64,000 nucleotides of DNA from CBDIDH01 sp965277595 (GCA_965277595.1 CBDIDH010000002.1:3100001-3164000), one strand, 5' to 3'; counted from the stretch's first letter, positions 50,611 to 60,067 are shown. Made by a program: numbers and translations. The notes: generated by a model from the sequence alone, not told the origin.

Positions 50611-50975
50611 GGGATGGGCGCGAGGCTCTGATCGACGGTGAACAGGCCGTTGAGAAGGCGCGTCGCCTGGCCGCCGCCGCTGACCATCCAGAGGTCGAAG
50701 GGGAAGGTGCCGGGAGCCAGGGCCGCGCTGGCGGCCTCGCTGAGGTTGATCTGCGCCGCGCCGCCGGCCGCGTTGGTGACGCTGATGCCGCCGTTCCCCG
50801 TGGTCAACAGGAGCGGTTCGGGGAAGTTGACCTGCATCTTGAGGGTGTAGCCGGTGAGGTCAACCGGGCCGCCGCCGCTGGCGATCGTCAGCGATTCCGA
50901 AACGGTCTCCCCCGCCGCGATGGACATGGAGGTGACGTAGCCCGCGTTCGGGCTGCCGGCGAGGGTGATTTGCAT
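50607..50975 (-). CDS. Baseplate/fibre-associated beta protein (122 aa)
   Basis: ATG 50975 begins MQITLAGSPNAGYVTSMSIA; the core (ESLTIASGGGPVDLTGYTLK, FPFDLWMVSGGGQATRLLNG) resembles the BppU-like N-terminal domain of phage upper-baseplate proteins. The open frame to 51077 is not supported. Coupled to the collagen-like gene. Confidence 0.6.
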   Translation of the reverse strand: MQITLAGSPNAGYVTSMSIAAGETVSESLTIASGGGPVDLTGYTLKMQVNFPEPLLLTTGNGGISVTNAAGGAAQINLSEAASAALAPGTFPFDLWMVSGGGQATRLLNGLFTVDQSLAPIP

Positions 50976-50985
50976 GGTGTTCCCG

Positions 50986-51126
50986 TCAATAGCAATGGCC
51001 TGAAGACCGCCCTGGTCGCCTGGTTTTTCTCTCAGAGCTTCGCCCGGCGCATCGCGATTCGCGCGTCCCGGTATCACTCTCCATGACCGGGCCCGGTATT
51101 GAGCCGATTCGCGCGAATGTCTTCAT
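50986..51126 (-). CDS. Questionable small ORF (46 aa)
   Basis: ATG 51126 has a good TAGGAG sequence 7 bases upstream, and MKTFARI is a common start of small tail-fibre assembly proteins, but after about ten residues the product is Arg/Ser-rich and not protein-like (RSSERKTRRPGRSSGHCY). It may be the remnant of such a gene. The rest of the 50976-51135 gap has nothing else. Confidence 0.3.
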   Translation of the reverse strand: MKTFARIGSIPGPVMESDTGTRESRCAGRSSERKTRRPGRSSGHCY

Positions 51127-51135
51127 GGTTGGCTC

Positions 51136-52677
51136 CTATTGGGTGCAGAATTCAATCGCCACGAAGCCCCCCAGGCTGCCGTAGCCGCCCCCCGCGCCGC
51201 TGGCGCCGCCGGTCGACGCCCCGCCGCTTCCTCCCGCGCCGAAGCCGGTGCCGTTCAGGCCCGAGGCGCTCGATGGCGAACCCGCGGTGACCGCCGAGCC
51301 GCCGGTTCCGAAGAGCGTGTCGGCTCCCTTGCCGCTCAGGCTGAAAAATCCGCCCGAGCCGCCGTAGATCGTGAAGGCGCTGCCCCCCGCCGGCCCGGAG
51401 GTCGAGAGGATGCCGCTGACGCCCGAGCCCGCACCGCCGATGCCGCCCGGTATCCCATTGCCCGTGGTGGCCGCGATGAAGCTTCCGCCGGCTCCTCCGG
51501 TCGCCGTCATCAGGCTGCCCAGCGCGGACGTGCCGCCCGCCCCGCCGGCGCCATTGACCGCTCCCGCCGCGCCGGCCGAGCCGAGGGTCAGCGTCTGCGA
51601 AGCTCCGATCTGGGCCTTGGTCAGCACGCCGAAGGCCAGGCCGCCGCCGCCGCCGCCGGCGCCCACCGTCCCGGTCGTCGATGTGCTGGTGGAGCAGCCG
51701 CCCCCGCCCCCGCCGCCGCCGAACAGGAAATAGAGACCGCCGATCAATCCCGGATTGGGCGTATAGGTGCCGTTCGCGTTCAAGACCTGGATCTTGACCG
51801 TCTTGACCGTGGTGTTCAGCGGCGCCCCCCCGAGGTTCGCCAGGGCCGTGACCGCGTTCGCGACATCGCTCAGGTTGCTCGCCCTGGCCAGGCCGCCCAG
51901 GTTCGTGAGCGCGGTCGTCAAGCTGGCGAGGTCGCTCAGGTTGTTCGCCTTCGCCAAGGCGCCCAGGTTCGCCAGGGCCGTGGCCGGGCTGGCGACGTCG
52001 GCCAGATTGCTCGCCGCGTTCAGCTTGCCGGTCAGCTTCGTGCCGATGAACGGCGCCCCGGTCACCGACTGGATATTGGCGCCGGTGACCGTGGTGGCTC
52101 CGTAGGACACGGTCACCGTCCAGAGGCCGACATATCCCGCGTCCGCCGCCGGGGCGACCTGCGTGCCGGTCGTGGCCGCCGTACCGGCCTTGATGGCGAG
52201 CACGCACTTGCCCTGGCGGACCGTCACGTTCGGCGTGCCGGCGTTGGCCGGGCCGCTGTAAGGTACGGACGGGTTGGATGCGTTGTAATAGGGGAGCACC
52301 GTCGCGCCGCCGTCGACCTCCTGGTACTGCGCCTGAATCAGATAGACGAGGGAGTTGCCCGCGGCGAGCGGGGCGGGGCAGCCGAAGGTCGTGTTGCCGA
52401 AGTAGATGCCTTGCTTGACGGTCTGGTCGGTGGTGTCGGCGTCGATCGAGCCGTAGGCCGTCTGGTCGATCGCCTGGAAGCTGTAGATCGACCCGGCGCC
52501 GACGGTCACGTTCATCGACGCCGGGGTCGTCGGCACGCAGCCGAAGCCGTCCACGACGGTGGACGTGCCGAGGATCGCCTGGAGCGCCGCCCCCAGCCCG
52601 ACCATCATGTTCTTGTTCGTGTTGAGCAGGTCGAGGTCCTGGGGGATGGCCGACGGCCACACGATCACTCTGTCCAT
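51136..52677 (-). CDS. Tail fibre protein with SNLxDV repeats (513 aa)
   Basis: N-terminal attachment part (MDRVIVWPSAIPQDLDLLN, GSIYSFQAIDQTAYGSIDAD) as in Mu/P2-like fibres. At about 225-290 three copies of the repeat NNLSDLASLTTALTNLGGLA form the shaft. The C-terminal 200 residues are Gly-rich (GGGGGGGGCST, GGAGGTSALGS, GGFVAIEFCTQ), a receptor-binding tip. AAGGAA lies 7 bases upstream of the ATG. Probably the main side fibre. Confidence 0.8.
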   Translation of the reverse strand: MDRVIVWPSAIPQDLDLLNTNKNMMVGLGAALQAILGTSTVVDGFGCVPTTPASMNVTVGAGSIYSFQAIDQTAYGSIDADTTDQTVKQGIYFGNTTFGCPAPLAAGNSLVYLIQAQYQEVDGGATVLPYYNASNPSVPYSGPANAGTPNVTVRQGKCVLAIKAGTAATTGTQVAPAADAGYVGLWTVTVSYGATTVTGANIQSVTGAPFIGTKLTGKLNAASNLADVASPATALANLGALAKANNLSDLASLTTALTNLGGLARASNLSDVANAVTALANLGGAPLNTTVKTVKIQVLNANGTYTPNPGLIGGLYFLFGGGGGGGGCSTSTSTTGTVGAGGGGGGLAFGVLTKAQIGASQTLTLGSAGAAGAVNGAGGAGGTSALGSLMTATGGAGGSFIAATTGNGIPGGIGGAGSGVSGILSTSGPAGGSAFTIYGGSGGFFSLSGKGADTLFGTGGSAVTAGSPSSASGLNGTGFGAGGSGGASTGGASGAGGGYGSLGGFVAIEFCTQ

Positions 52678-52700
52678 GAAATTTCCTTAACAAAAGCTTT

Positions 52701-53447
52701 TCAGATTAAAATCTTGGCGCCGGATTCGGTGAGCAGGTAGCCGCCTCCTTCGAGCCCGATCGCCGGCTGGGTGCCCGCCGGCTGCGGGTTTTCAATGGCC
52801 GTCCAGACGACCGTGCCGACCGGCTTGACGCTGTCAATCGCGTTCAGGATGTCCGCGTCCGTGACCCCGCTGACCATGCCGGGATTGACGTACTCGGCCT
52901 GGCCGCCGACGTTATAGGCCCCCCGCGGGTTTCCGTACCCGGCGATGTAGGGAATCCCCTGGCCGACGGGCCGATAGGCGATCACGAACGTCTGGTAGGG
53001 TAGCTGGAGCGACCCATAACCCCCCGCGACGTTATAGCCCATCGTGTTGGTGTTATAGGCGCCCGTGTCCGCCGGGCGTGCTGGCTCGAAGACCCGGGGC
53101 GCGTTCCCGGTCAGGAGCGTCAGGACGTTGACCAGCCCGCTGCGCGTGCCGCGTTCGAGCAGGAGCGCGGCCTGGATGCGAACGCGAAACGCCGCGTCGG
53201 TCTCGCCCGTCTTCCTGGGCAGCGTCGTGCCGAAGAAGTCGAACGAGGTCAGGTCGAGGAAGGCGTCGGTGGCCGTGAGGATGCGGGTCTGGAGCCGGGC
53301 GTATCCGATCAGGCTGAACACCCGGGCGAGGACCCAGGCGATGCCGTTCAGCAGGCCGTCGAGGATCGGCGTCGAATCCCGGAACCAGCCGTTGGGCAGC
53401 ACCATCCTGATGCGGCTGACGAAATCCTCCTGGTCGCCCACGCTCAT
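52701..53447 (-). CDS. Baseplate/tail protein, P2 gpI / Mu gp48-like (248 aa)
   Basis: N-terminal helical part WVLARVFSLIGYARLQTRIL with LDLTSFDFFGTTLPRKTGET, AAFRVRIQAALLLERGTR matches the DUF2313/gp48-type baseplate proteins that follow gpJ in contractile tails. C-terminal GYNVAGGYGSLQ and GVTDADILNAIDSVKPVGTV repeats fit. It lies 1 base after the J gene on the minus strand. Confidence 0.75.
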   Translation of the reverse strand: MSVGDQEDFVSRIRMVLPNGWFRDSTPILDGLLNGIAWVLARVFSLIGYARLQTRILTATDAFLDLTSFDFFGTTLPRKTGETDAAFRVRIQAALLLERGTRSGLVNVLTLLTGNAPRVFEPARPADTGAYNTNTMGYNVAGGYGSLQLPYQTFVIAYRPVGQGIPYIAGYGNPRGAYNVGGQAEYVNPGMVSGVTDADILNAIDSVKPVGTVVWTAIENPQPAGTQPAIGLEGGGYLLTESGAKILI

Positions 53448-53448
53448 A

Positions 53449-54570
53449 TCAGCTAATCACCATCGCCCCGGCGAGAATCTTCTCCTGGGCCGTCGCCGTG
53501 ATGTCGGCCGTGCCGGAATTCAGGAGGATGCCCGTGGCGTTGGTCACCCCCGGCACGCCGTAAGCCACGGCGGCGAGCTGCGAATAAGGCAATGAGGTCC
53601 CGAGCGTCAGGCCGTTGAGGAACTCCTGCAAGGCCGCGACGACGGCGGCCACGACCGCCGCATGGGTAGAGCTGGGAGCCGTCGTGAGGACCATGGTGAC
53701 GTTGGCGGTGACGACCGTGGGGGCGAAGACGCCGAACCGGCTGCCGAGCGGGCGGACCGCGTCGATGGCGTTGGAGACGTTGGTCAGCAGGGGGCTGGAA
53801 GGGTCGCCCGAACCGTCATCGACGATGAAGGTGGTGTAGCCCATGTCCGCGGTTCCGTTGTAATCCTGATTCTCCGTGATCGTGTAGCTCAACCCCTGCT
53901 GGACGCTGGTGATGGCATACCCCGCGGCGATCCTGGTGGCCTTGGAGAGCGAAGACAGGTAGAGGACGAAGCGGACCCGCATCGCCGCGTCCGATTCGGC
54001 GGCGATCCCGTTGATGAAGGGCGAGGCGTTGGTCACGGTGTCGACGCCGGGCAGCGGCGTCGTGATGACGGTGATCGTGTTCGCCTGGACGTTGCCGCCC
54101 GTACCCGCCGCCGAGGCGATGACCGGGACGCTGACGCTGGCCGTGTTGATGGACAGCACGTAGGCGTTCAGCCCGGCGTTCCAGGCGGTGTTGGTCGTGT
54201 CGACGGTGACGGCGAAGTTCTGCGTGCCGTCGGCGGTCTGGATCGTCGCGCCGGCCGGTATCTGCGCCTGCTGGCTGGGGGTGAAGCGGGAGAAGGTCAC
54301 CTGGCCGGTGGCGGCATCGGCGGCGAGCCGGGTGAAGCCGTAATCGGCGCCGAAACTGTCGAGGTCGCTCCCCACGCTGGTCGCGGCGCGGGTGACGGTC
54401 AGGAGCTGGAGGATGATCGCCTGGAGCCAGAGCATCTGAGCAGCGGTCGCCTCGGCGATGGCGCGCAGGGTCGAGCCGACCGTGTAATCAAGCAGGGCCG
54501 AGGCCGACGCCTGCACCGCCGTGGCGATGTTGCTGACGATCTGGGAGAAAGAGTAGGTCGTTAAGGCCAT
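53449..54570 (-). CDS. Baseplate J-like protein (373 aa)
   Basis: Baseplate wedge component of contractile tails (P2 gpJ, Mu gp47). Typical features: LLDYTVGSTLRAIAEATAAQ near residue 25, TRAATSVGSDLDSFGADYGFTR at 60-80, IPAGATIQTADGTQNFAV, and PFINGIAAESDAAMRVRFVL at about 185. The C-terminus has alternating beta and helix to AQEKILAGAMV. ATG 54570 directly follows the TAG of the upstream gene. Confidence 0.88.
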   Translation of the reverse strand: MALTTYSFSQIVSNIATAVQASASALLDYTVGSTLRAIAEATAAQMLWLQAIILQLLTVTRAATSVGSDLDSFGADYGFTRLAADAATGQVTFSRFTPSQQAQIPAGATIQTADGTQNFAVTVDTTNTAWNAGLNAYVLSINTASVSVPVIASAAGTGGNVQANTITVITTPLPGVDTVTNASPFINGIAAESDAAMRVRFVLYLSSLSKATRIAAGYAITSVQQGLSYTITENQDYNGTADMGYTTFIVDDGSGDPSSPLLTNVSNAIDAVRPLGSRFGVFAPTVVTANVTMVLTTAPSSTHAAVVAAVVAALQEFLNGLTLGTSLPYSQLAAVAYGVPGVTNATGILLNSGTADITATAQEKILAGAMVIS

Positions 54571-54975
54571 CTAACCATCCGTGGTGTCGAAGCTGAGCAG
54601 GACCGGCAGGCCGGAATCCGCCTCGTAATAGGTGATCTGCGCCGCCACACCGTTGGGGATCGCTTGGAGGCTGATGACCGGCTCCGGGTCGTGCAGCACG
54701 CTCGCTTCGAGATACATCTGCGCCCTGATTCGGGCGGTCAGCGACGGAATGTCCAGGTTTTGGCCGATGTAGGCGGCCAGGCCGGCGCCGTAATCGCGCT
54801 GCCAGATGTAATCGCCCGGCACGGTGACGTTGCCGTTGGTGTCATATTGGGCCGGGTTGGTCAGCAACCGGCGCAGGACGCGCTGCTTGCTCTGCTCCAG
54901 TCCGTCGGCGGTCAGCAGGCCGCCCGTGGCCGAGAGGTTGAGGTCGCCGGACCAATAGTGAAAGAGATCGCTCAC
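54571..54975 (-). CDS. Baseplate protein, Mu gp46 / P2 gpW-like (134 aa)
   Basis: Small baseplate wedge protein: GDLNLSATGGLLTADGLEQ, QRVLRRLLTNPAQY and DYIWQRDYGAGLAAYIGQN are characteristic of gp46/GPW-gp25-type proteins. It starts with ATGA overlap at the stop of the spike gene and abuts the J gene, keeping the conserved V-W-J order. Confidence 0.82.
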   Translation of the reverse strand: MSDLFHYWSGDLNLSATGGLLTADGLEQSKQRVLRRLLTNPAQYDTNGNVTVPGDYIWQRDYGAGLAAYIGQNLDIPSLTARIRAQMYLEASVLHDPEPVISLQAIPNGVAAQITYYEADSGLPVLLSFDTTDG

Positions 54976-55610
54976 AGGATGTCAGGAGCGAGCGGCACGC
55001 TGGTCGTGCCAGAAAGGCTGTCATGGTGCTTATGCTCGTCATATTCCTTGCGGAAATTCGCCATATTGTTCGCGTTCGTCCCGTCGTTGTCGATGATGTT
55101 GCCGGTGGCGTTGATGTTCCCGTTGACGACCAGGTTGCCGGTCAGCGTCATGGCAGGCGTCGTCACGTTGACCGCCGCACTGGATGTGATATTGAGCGTC
55201 GGCGCCGTCGCGTCGATCTCGGTGGACCCGTTGACCGTCACCTTGCCGCCGGTGAATTTGAAGGAATTGCCCCGCGCGTCCACCAGCCAGAATTCGCCGG
55301 ATGGCACCGCCAATGGCCGGAACTGGTTGCCATACTGACGCAGGCCGATCATCCCGGCGTTCTTGCCGTCCTCCTGGAAATTCACCTCCACCACGTCGCC
55401 CGGCGAAGGCGGGGCGAACATGCCCCAGCCGTTGCCCGACCATGGGGAGTGGATCGGCAGGAATCCGGTCTCCTGATCGCTCGGCTGGAGCCGGACCTTC
55501 GCGGAATAGGTATTGGGGTCGTAGCTGGTGACGATACCGTAGCATGGCACCGCCTTGCGGCTGTCGACGCGCGCGGCCTCTCGCCTCATGAGATTTGTCA
55601 GGCCGTTCAT
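54972..55610 (-). CDS. Baseplate spike/assembly protein V (Mu gp45-like, 212 aa)
   Basis: ATG 55610 overlaps the previous stop (ATGA). An OB-fold N-terminal part (YGIVTSYDPNTYSAKVRLQP, GDVVEVNFQEDGKNAGMIGL) leads to a beta-helical needle (GGKVTVNGSTEIDATAPTL, GNLVVNGNINATGNIID) and a C-terminal His-rich tip (HKHHD), probably iron binding. This is the membrane-piercing spike of a contractile tail. The longer open frame to 55715 is not used. Confidence 0.87.
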   Translation of the reverse strand: MNGLTNLMRREAARVDSRKAVPCYGIVTSYDPNTYSAKVRLQPSDQETGFLPIHSPWSGNGWGMFAPPSPGDVVEVNFQEDGKNAGMIGLRQYGNQFRPLAVPSGEFWLVDARGNSFKFTGGKVTVNGSTEIDATAPTLNITSSAAVNVTTPAMTLTGNLVVNGNINATGNIIDNDGTNANNMANFRKEYDEHKHHDSLSGTTSVPLAPDIL

Positions 55611-56683
55611 ACCGTGCTCTGCGTCACGTGGTTTTTCGCCCGAACCTCCATGCGATAGCCCTCGGCCATGGATAGCCGGCGCGTCACCGTGTCCGGGCAG
55701 TAGAGCTGGTCCCACGCCGTCCCGGTGCCGACCAGTTGCACCAGCGTGCGCGTGGTCAGGTTGTTGTCACCGGGCAGCGAGGCGTCGAGCTTCATCTCGT
55801 GGCGGGTGATGTCGGCCAGCAGCGATTGCGCAAGCTGCTGGGCCTGGTCTTTGGTCAGATTGGGCCGACGGAAGGTGTAGAGCTGGGCCTTCCCCTTGCG
55901 CACGCTCTGCGCCCCGAACGCCCTGGCGACGCCCAGGATCGACGCCTGCCCCTTCTGGTTGAAGCTGCTGACATGCACCTCGATATCCTTGGCCAGCGTC
56001 TCGGATCGGCCCAATTTGAGGAACGTGGCGTTACTCTGGATCGTGCCGTCGCCCGGCTCCGACCATTCGATGAGGTAGGGCGGGTTTGTGGTGATCGGCG
56101 ACGGCTGGAAATAGAGCGTATTGCCGGACACCCACACGTCGAACCCTTCCTGCTCGGCAAGGTAGATCAGCAGATCCCACTCGGTCTGCTCCTGGGTGAG
56201 TACCGTGTGGTCGATGTTGTAATAGGTGCCGGCTTTCGTGTCTGTTTCCTCGACGTCGGAATCCAGGCCATGCCTGTCCGCCAGGATGTCGGCGATCTCG
56301 CCGGAAGTCTGATTCTGGAACTTCTCGGCGGTCCTGGTGTCGATCAAGGGTGCGGACAGGTCGCGTCCGGAGAGCGTGATCGTCCGGCCGGTCAGGTCGT
56401 ATTCGATGTCGTCCACCTGGCCGAGGATGAGCGGGAAGGCCGCCTGATTCTCGAAGCCAATGGATATGCCCACCTGGTCGTAGGCCCCCGTGGACCAGTA
56501 GGACGCATTAGCGGCGGTGGCCAGTGCGGTGCTGGCGAGGACGACGCGGAAGCTGTCGGCGGTGAAATGGCTGGCGTTGGTCACCTCGACCTCGATCACG
56601 CCGGAGAGGGGGTTGCCATTGAGCGTCACGAGGGGCCGTGGCTTCCGGGTGAGGCCGGGCGTGGTGCTGTTGAGCCGGGTCAT
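55607..56683 (-). CDS. Baseplate hub protein D (P2 gpD / Mu gp44-like, 358 aa)
   Basis: Late-control-D-type hub protein. ATG 56683 begins MTRLNSTTPGLTRKPRPLV. Conserved pieces are TLSGRDLSAPLIDTRTAEKF, GLDSDVEETDTKAGTYYNID, EQTEWDLLIYLAEQEGFDVW, and the C-terminal MAEGYRMEVRAKNHV. It forms the ring that holds the spike. ATGA overlaps both up- and downstream show tight coupling. Confidence 0.85.
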   Translation of the reverse strand: MTRLNSTTPGLTRKPRPLVTLNGNPLSGVIEVEVTNASHFTADSFRVVLASTALATAANASYWSTGAYDQVGISIGFENQAAFPLILGQVDDIEYDLTGRTITLSGRDLSAPLIDTRTAEKFQNQTSGEIADILADRHGLDSDVEETDTKAGTYYNIDHTVLTQEQTEWDLLIYLAEQEGFDVWVSGNTLYFQPSPITTNPPYLIEWSEPGDGTIQSNATFLKLGRSETLAKDIEVHVSSFNQKGQASILGVARAFGAQSVRKGKAQLYTFRRPNLTKDQAQQLAQSLLADITRHEMKLDASLPGDNNLTTRTLVQLVGTGTAWDQLYCPDTVTRRLSMAEGYRMEVRAKNHVTQSTV

Positions 56684-56877
56684 GCCGCCGACGGCGGGCT
56701 GTAGATGCCCCCTCCGGCTCCGGGATCGATGTCCGGTATGGTGAGGGTGACGGTGCCGAGGAGCACGGGGTCGATCAGGCCGTTGGCCTGGGCGATGCGA
56801 TTCCATTGGGATGCATCGTTCAGGTACCGTGCGGCGAGCTGGTAGAGGTTGCCGCCGGTGGTGATGACTGTTTTCAT
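56680..56877 (-). CDS. LysM-like tail protein X (65 aa)
   Basis: Small LysM protein of the gpX type: TGGNLYQLAARYLNDASQWN then ANGLIDPVLLGTVTLTIP. It sits between tape-measure-side genes and D in P2/Mu-like tails, where it helps join tube and baseplate. Overlaps D by ATGA. Confidence 0.82.
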   Translation of the reverse strand: MKTVITTGGNLYQLAARYLNDASQWNRIAQANGLIDPVLLGTVTLTIPDIDPGAGGGIYSPPSAA

Positions 56878-57629
56878 AATCCGCTGCTCAAATTCTTCCC
56901 CATCCGGCTCAACGTCGCGCCCATCTGGTAGAGGTTGCTCAACTGCCCGAACCCGGTCGCCTGCGACGTGAGGCTGCTCACGAGCGCCGTGGGGCGGTTT
57001 CCGGGCGTGAATGCGCCTGCGGCCTGTAGGGTGGCTTCCGCCTGCGTGGTGACGCCCAGGACCGACGACTGGGCCCCGCTGATTGCCGAACCGATGGCCG
57101 TCAAGTTGGTCAGAGGCGCGTTCTTCAGCGTCTGCACGGCGGCGATGGCGGTCTGCGCCGTGCCGATCGCCGAGGTGATGCTGGCCACGTTGATCGCCCC
57201 GCCGAGCGTCACCGCGTTGGCCAGGTCGCTGCCGATCAGTTGGTCTAAACCGGGAAAGCCGGACAAGATGGGCGAGCCTTCATCGGTGACCACCATGCAG
57301 GTGATCGAGTAGGGAATCTCGAACGGCTGGCGGTAATCGGCCTCGAACGAGCGGACGATGACCTGATAGCGGTAGGTGCTCCAGGTCAGCTCCAGCGGCT
57401 GGCCCGCCTTGCGGTAGCCGTCGAGCTGCCGCGCCCGGGATTCGGCCTGGTAGCCGCGGAAGCGGCCCGACCACGGGATGTCGGCGTCGTCGGGACCCAT
57501 GGCGTCGATGGTGCGCGCGCCGCCGGGCAGCTTGTGGACGACCAGCGCCTGCTCGCCGCCGATGCGGATGTTCTCGGGGACCTCGAAGCCCTGGAAGACG
57601 ACCGCGCCGAGGGTGAGGATCACCGTCAT
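56874..57629 (-). CDS. Baseplate/tail protein, DNA-circularisation N-like position (251 aa)
   Basis: Start ATG 57629 overlaps the tape-measure stop (TGATG). N-terminal half (VFQGFEVPENIRIGGEQALV, then WSGRFRGYQAESRARQLD, EADYRQPFEIPYSITC) is a conserved baseplate-type domain; C-terminal half is Ala-rich and helical (SAIGTAQTAIAAVQTLKN). Position between tape measure and LysM gene matches Mu gpN/gp43-type genes, but sequence identity to them cannot be checked. Confidence 0.68.
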   Translation of the reverse strand: MTVILTLGAVVFQGFEVPENIRIGGEQALVVHKLPGGARTIDAMGPDDADIPWSGRFRGYQAESRARQLDGYRKAGQPLELTWSTYRYQVIVRSFEADYRQPFEIPYSITCMVVTDEGSPILSGFPGLDQLIGSDLANAVTLGGAINVASITSAIGTAQTAIAAVQTLKNAPLTNLTAIGSAISGAQSSVLGVTTQAEATLQAAGAFTPGNRPTALVSSLTSQATGFGQLSNLYQMGATLSRMGKNLSSGL

Positions 57630-59599
57630 CAGAAGCCCCATTGCGGGTTCAGACGGCCGTCGAAGCCCGATCCGGTGCTGAGCGGGGAATTTGCCATGTT
57701 AGCCTGCCCCTGGGTCACCAGCTTGACCAGATTGTAGGGATCTTGCACGGTGACGTTGATGGTTGCGTTGGCGGTTTTGGATGGCGGCGGTGTAACAATC
57801 CCGCCATTATTCACTCCACTCCAATTGATGTGAGTGGTGGCCCATGACGCGCTATCGTGTATCCAGTTCAACGGATTGAAGCCAGACGCACCCACCGCGT
57901 CGGTGAAGCCACCGACTTTTGCCAAACCGCTCTTGCCGAGACTTGCCGCGATGCCGCCAATAACTGCCCCAAAGGCAATCAAGGCCGCCAAAGCTCCCGC
58001 ACCTCCAATGACACCGATGGCCACACCGATCCCGCTGATGGCCGCCGCCAGCGTCAAGGCCACGCCCGTCCCGGCGAGTATCGCAGCTAATCCGGCGATT
58101 CCTGCGATGATATAATCAAATTTGATCGGATGCTGCCTGATCCAGCCGCCAAGTTCGCGCATTGCGTCTGCTAATTTGAGGAGGCCGGGGACGATGACGG
58201 GCAACACCGCTTCGCCCGTTTCCGTCTTAAGGTTTTCCCACGCAGCTCGCGCCGCTTTCTCTGCTCCTGCGGGGCTGGACTGCGCCAGCTTGATGATCTG
58301 CTCGGCGCTCATGGCGTTCTGGTCGATTCCGACCTTCGCCTGGATTTTGCCCGCTGCAAATTGGCGGTGGTACTGATTCATCACCGCGCCGCCGGTACGC
58401 CCGAAAATCTGGGCGATGCTGCTCTCAACCTGCTTGTCATTCATGCCGGACGCTTTCAGGGCCGGGACAAGAATCGTTTCTAGAAATTCGTATTCATCTT
58501 TTTTGTAAAGGTCGCTATCTTTCAGGAAGTCGGCCGTCACTTTAGTGATCTTGCCCGTGAGTTTATTATGTTCAATGGAACCAGCCTTGACCAAGCCCAG
58601 TTTGTCAAGTAACTCGATGTACGCCTTTCCTCCCGGGCCACCCGCGCCCATGCCGAAGATCATCCGCTGATATGCGGTGTTTAGCCCAACACCGACGGCG
58701 CTGCCCCCCATCATCTGGACCATGGGCTCGTTCTTGTAGTAGAAAGCATCGTTGCTCATTTGCTGGGCCGCCAATCCGCCACGTGCGAGGAGATTGCGAT
58801 AGTCGCTCGGCAGGACCATGTAGCCGGTGCCGGACATGACGCGCTGCATGTAGTTGCCCTGCTTCCACATCTCGTCTGTGCCGGAAAATCCGCCGCGATA
58901 CTCCATCACCTTGCCGAGCATCTGTCGCTGCCGTTCGTCGAAGCTTGCGCTTCCTTTCCCGCCCACGGCCGCGTTGGCGTACTCCATCTGAGACACCAGC
59001 GGGGCAAGTACCTTGGCCTCATCGTAGTTCGCCAGGACGGTGTGCATTTCCTTCACCGACATGATCAAGTCGGCGGCCGAGGAACCGATGATCTTGCTGC
59101 CACGCGCGAAACGGTCGGCGTCCCTGTTCACGGCGTCGCCCAATTGGAGCGATTTGAACTGCGCCAGTGCGCTCTCATAATCCTTCGCGGATTCATAACT
59201 GCGTTCGATGCCGAAGAAGCCGACTTCGCCGGCTTGCCGCATCTGGTAGCCGAGATAACGCATCTCGGCGTTGCTCACTTTTCGAGAATTGCTTTTGCCA
59301 GACCCGCCGCCCCCAGTTGTCGATCCACCGCCGGGGGGCATACCTGGAGGCATCTTGATGTTCGCCCCCCAGTCGGCGGGCGTCTTCTCCATCGCCGCAT
59401 TGAGCCGATTGATCGCCCGTTGCGTGCTGTTGATCTGGGTCGCAAATTGCCTGGAGTTCGTACCCGCCTGATTCAACGCTTTCTGAATCAGCACAACTTT
59501 CGTATAAGTAATGAGTAAATCTTTGTTTATCAGGTGAAGCGCGGCACTGATATCGTTCTTCAGCGCGAGGGTGATCCCGACCTTGTATGCCTCAAACAT
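57629..59599 (-). CDS. Tail tape measure protein (656 aa)
   Basis: Sets tail length. N-terminal helical part (INSTQRAINRLNAAMEKTP), a Gly-rich linker (GGGSTTGGGGSGKSNS), TMP core (RYLGYQMRQAGEVGFFGIE, ANYDEAKVLAPLVSQMEYAN), then two strongly hydrophobic segments at about 490-560 (IAGIAGLAAILAGTGVALTL, IGVAIGVIGGAGALAALIAF) as usual for membrane-inserting tape measures. At 656 residues it predicts a fairly short tail. Confidence 0.85.
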   Translation of the reverse strand: MFEAYKVGITLALKNDISAALHLINKDLLITYTKVVLIQKALNQAGTNSRQFATQINSTQRAINRLNAAMEKTPADWGANIKMPPGMPPGGGSTTGGGGSGKSNSRKVSNAEMRYLGYQMRQAGEVGFFGIERSYESAKDYESALAQFKSLQLGDAVNRDADRFARGSKIIGSSAADLIMSVKEMHTVLANYDEAKVLAPLVSQMEYANAAVGGKGSASFDERQRQMLGKVMEYRGGFSGTDEMWKQGNYMQRVMSGTGYMVLPSDYRNLLARGGLAAQQMSNDAFYYKNEPMVQMMGGSAVGVGLNTAYQRMIFGMGAGGPGGKAYIELLDKLGLVKAGSIEHNKLTGKITKVTADFLKDSDLYKKDEYEFLETILVPALKASGMNDKQVESSIAQIFGRTGGAVMNQYHRQFAAGKIQAKVGIDQNAMSAEQIIKLAQSSPAGAEKAARAAWENLKTETGEAVLPVIVPGLLKLADAMRELGGWIRQHPIKFDYIIAGIAGLAAILAGTGVALTLAAAISGIGVAIGVIGGAGALAALIAFGAVIGGIAASLGKSGLAKVGGFTDAVGASGFNPLNWIHDSASWATTHINWSGVNNGGIVTPPPSKTANATINVTVQDPYNLVKLVTQGQANMANSPLSTGSGFDGRLNPQWGF

Positions 59600-60065
59600 C
59601 GTCTTTTATCTTCGGTACGGGTTTCCCTTGGAACGGTCGAAAGGCGATCCTGCCCGCGTCCTGAAGGATTGCGGGCGTTTCCTGCACGGCTGAGCCGCCC
59701 AGGAACGAGCGGGGCGGGATACGAGGCGTACCCGTTTCCTGATACATGGCGATGTCGCTATTGGATCCGACGACCGCTTCTTTTCCTCCGACTGAGTGCG
59801 TGATGCTGTCGCGCAATTCCCCGGTACGTAGAAGGGGGTCGTCTTCGTTATAGCCGTGTTGCCTGCGGTCCGACTTCGTGGATTCGGCCAACTCCTGCCA
59901 TGCCTCGAACGACCCCTGTTCATCCTGATAGCTGCCGATCTTCGATTTCGCCCGCCGCTCAATTCGTATTGCGCTCTTGGTCAGGATCGCCTTATCCACG
60001 GCGGCCTGTTTTTCGGCGACCCTTCCGAAATGCCTGGCGAGGTGGGCAAGAGAAGTGAATTCCAT
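59592..60065 (-). CDS. Phage morphogenesis protein, HK97-gp10-like (157 aa)
   Basis: ATG 60065 begins MEFTSLAHLARHFGRVAEKQ, followed by KSAIRIERRAKSKIGSY, RTGELRDSITHSV and IPPRSFLG, features of HK97 gp10/virion-morphogenesis family proteins that complete the head-tail or tail terminus. It overlaps the tape measure start by 8 bases. Confidence 0.72.
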   Translation of the reverse strand: MEFTSLAHLARHFGRVAEKQAAVDKAILTKSAIRIERRAKSKIGSYQDEQGSFEAWQELAESTKSDRRQHGYNEDDPLLRTGELRDSITHSVGGKEAVVGSNSDIAMYQETGTPRIPPRSFLGGSAVQETPAILQDAGRIAFRPFQGKPVPKIKDDV

Positions 60066-60067
60066 CT

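Noticed and set aside
51152..52693. 513-codon frame in the second minus-strand phase over the fibre gene
   Set aside because: Arg/Gly/Pro shadow of the fibre gene, which has repeats and a good ribosome-binding site in the other phase.
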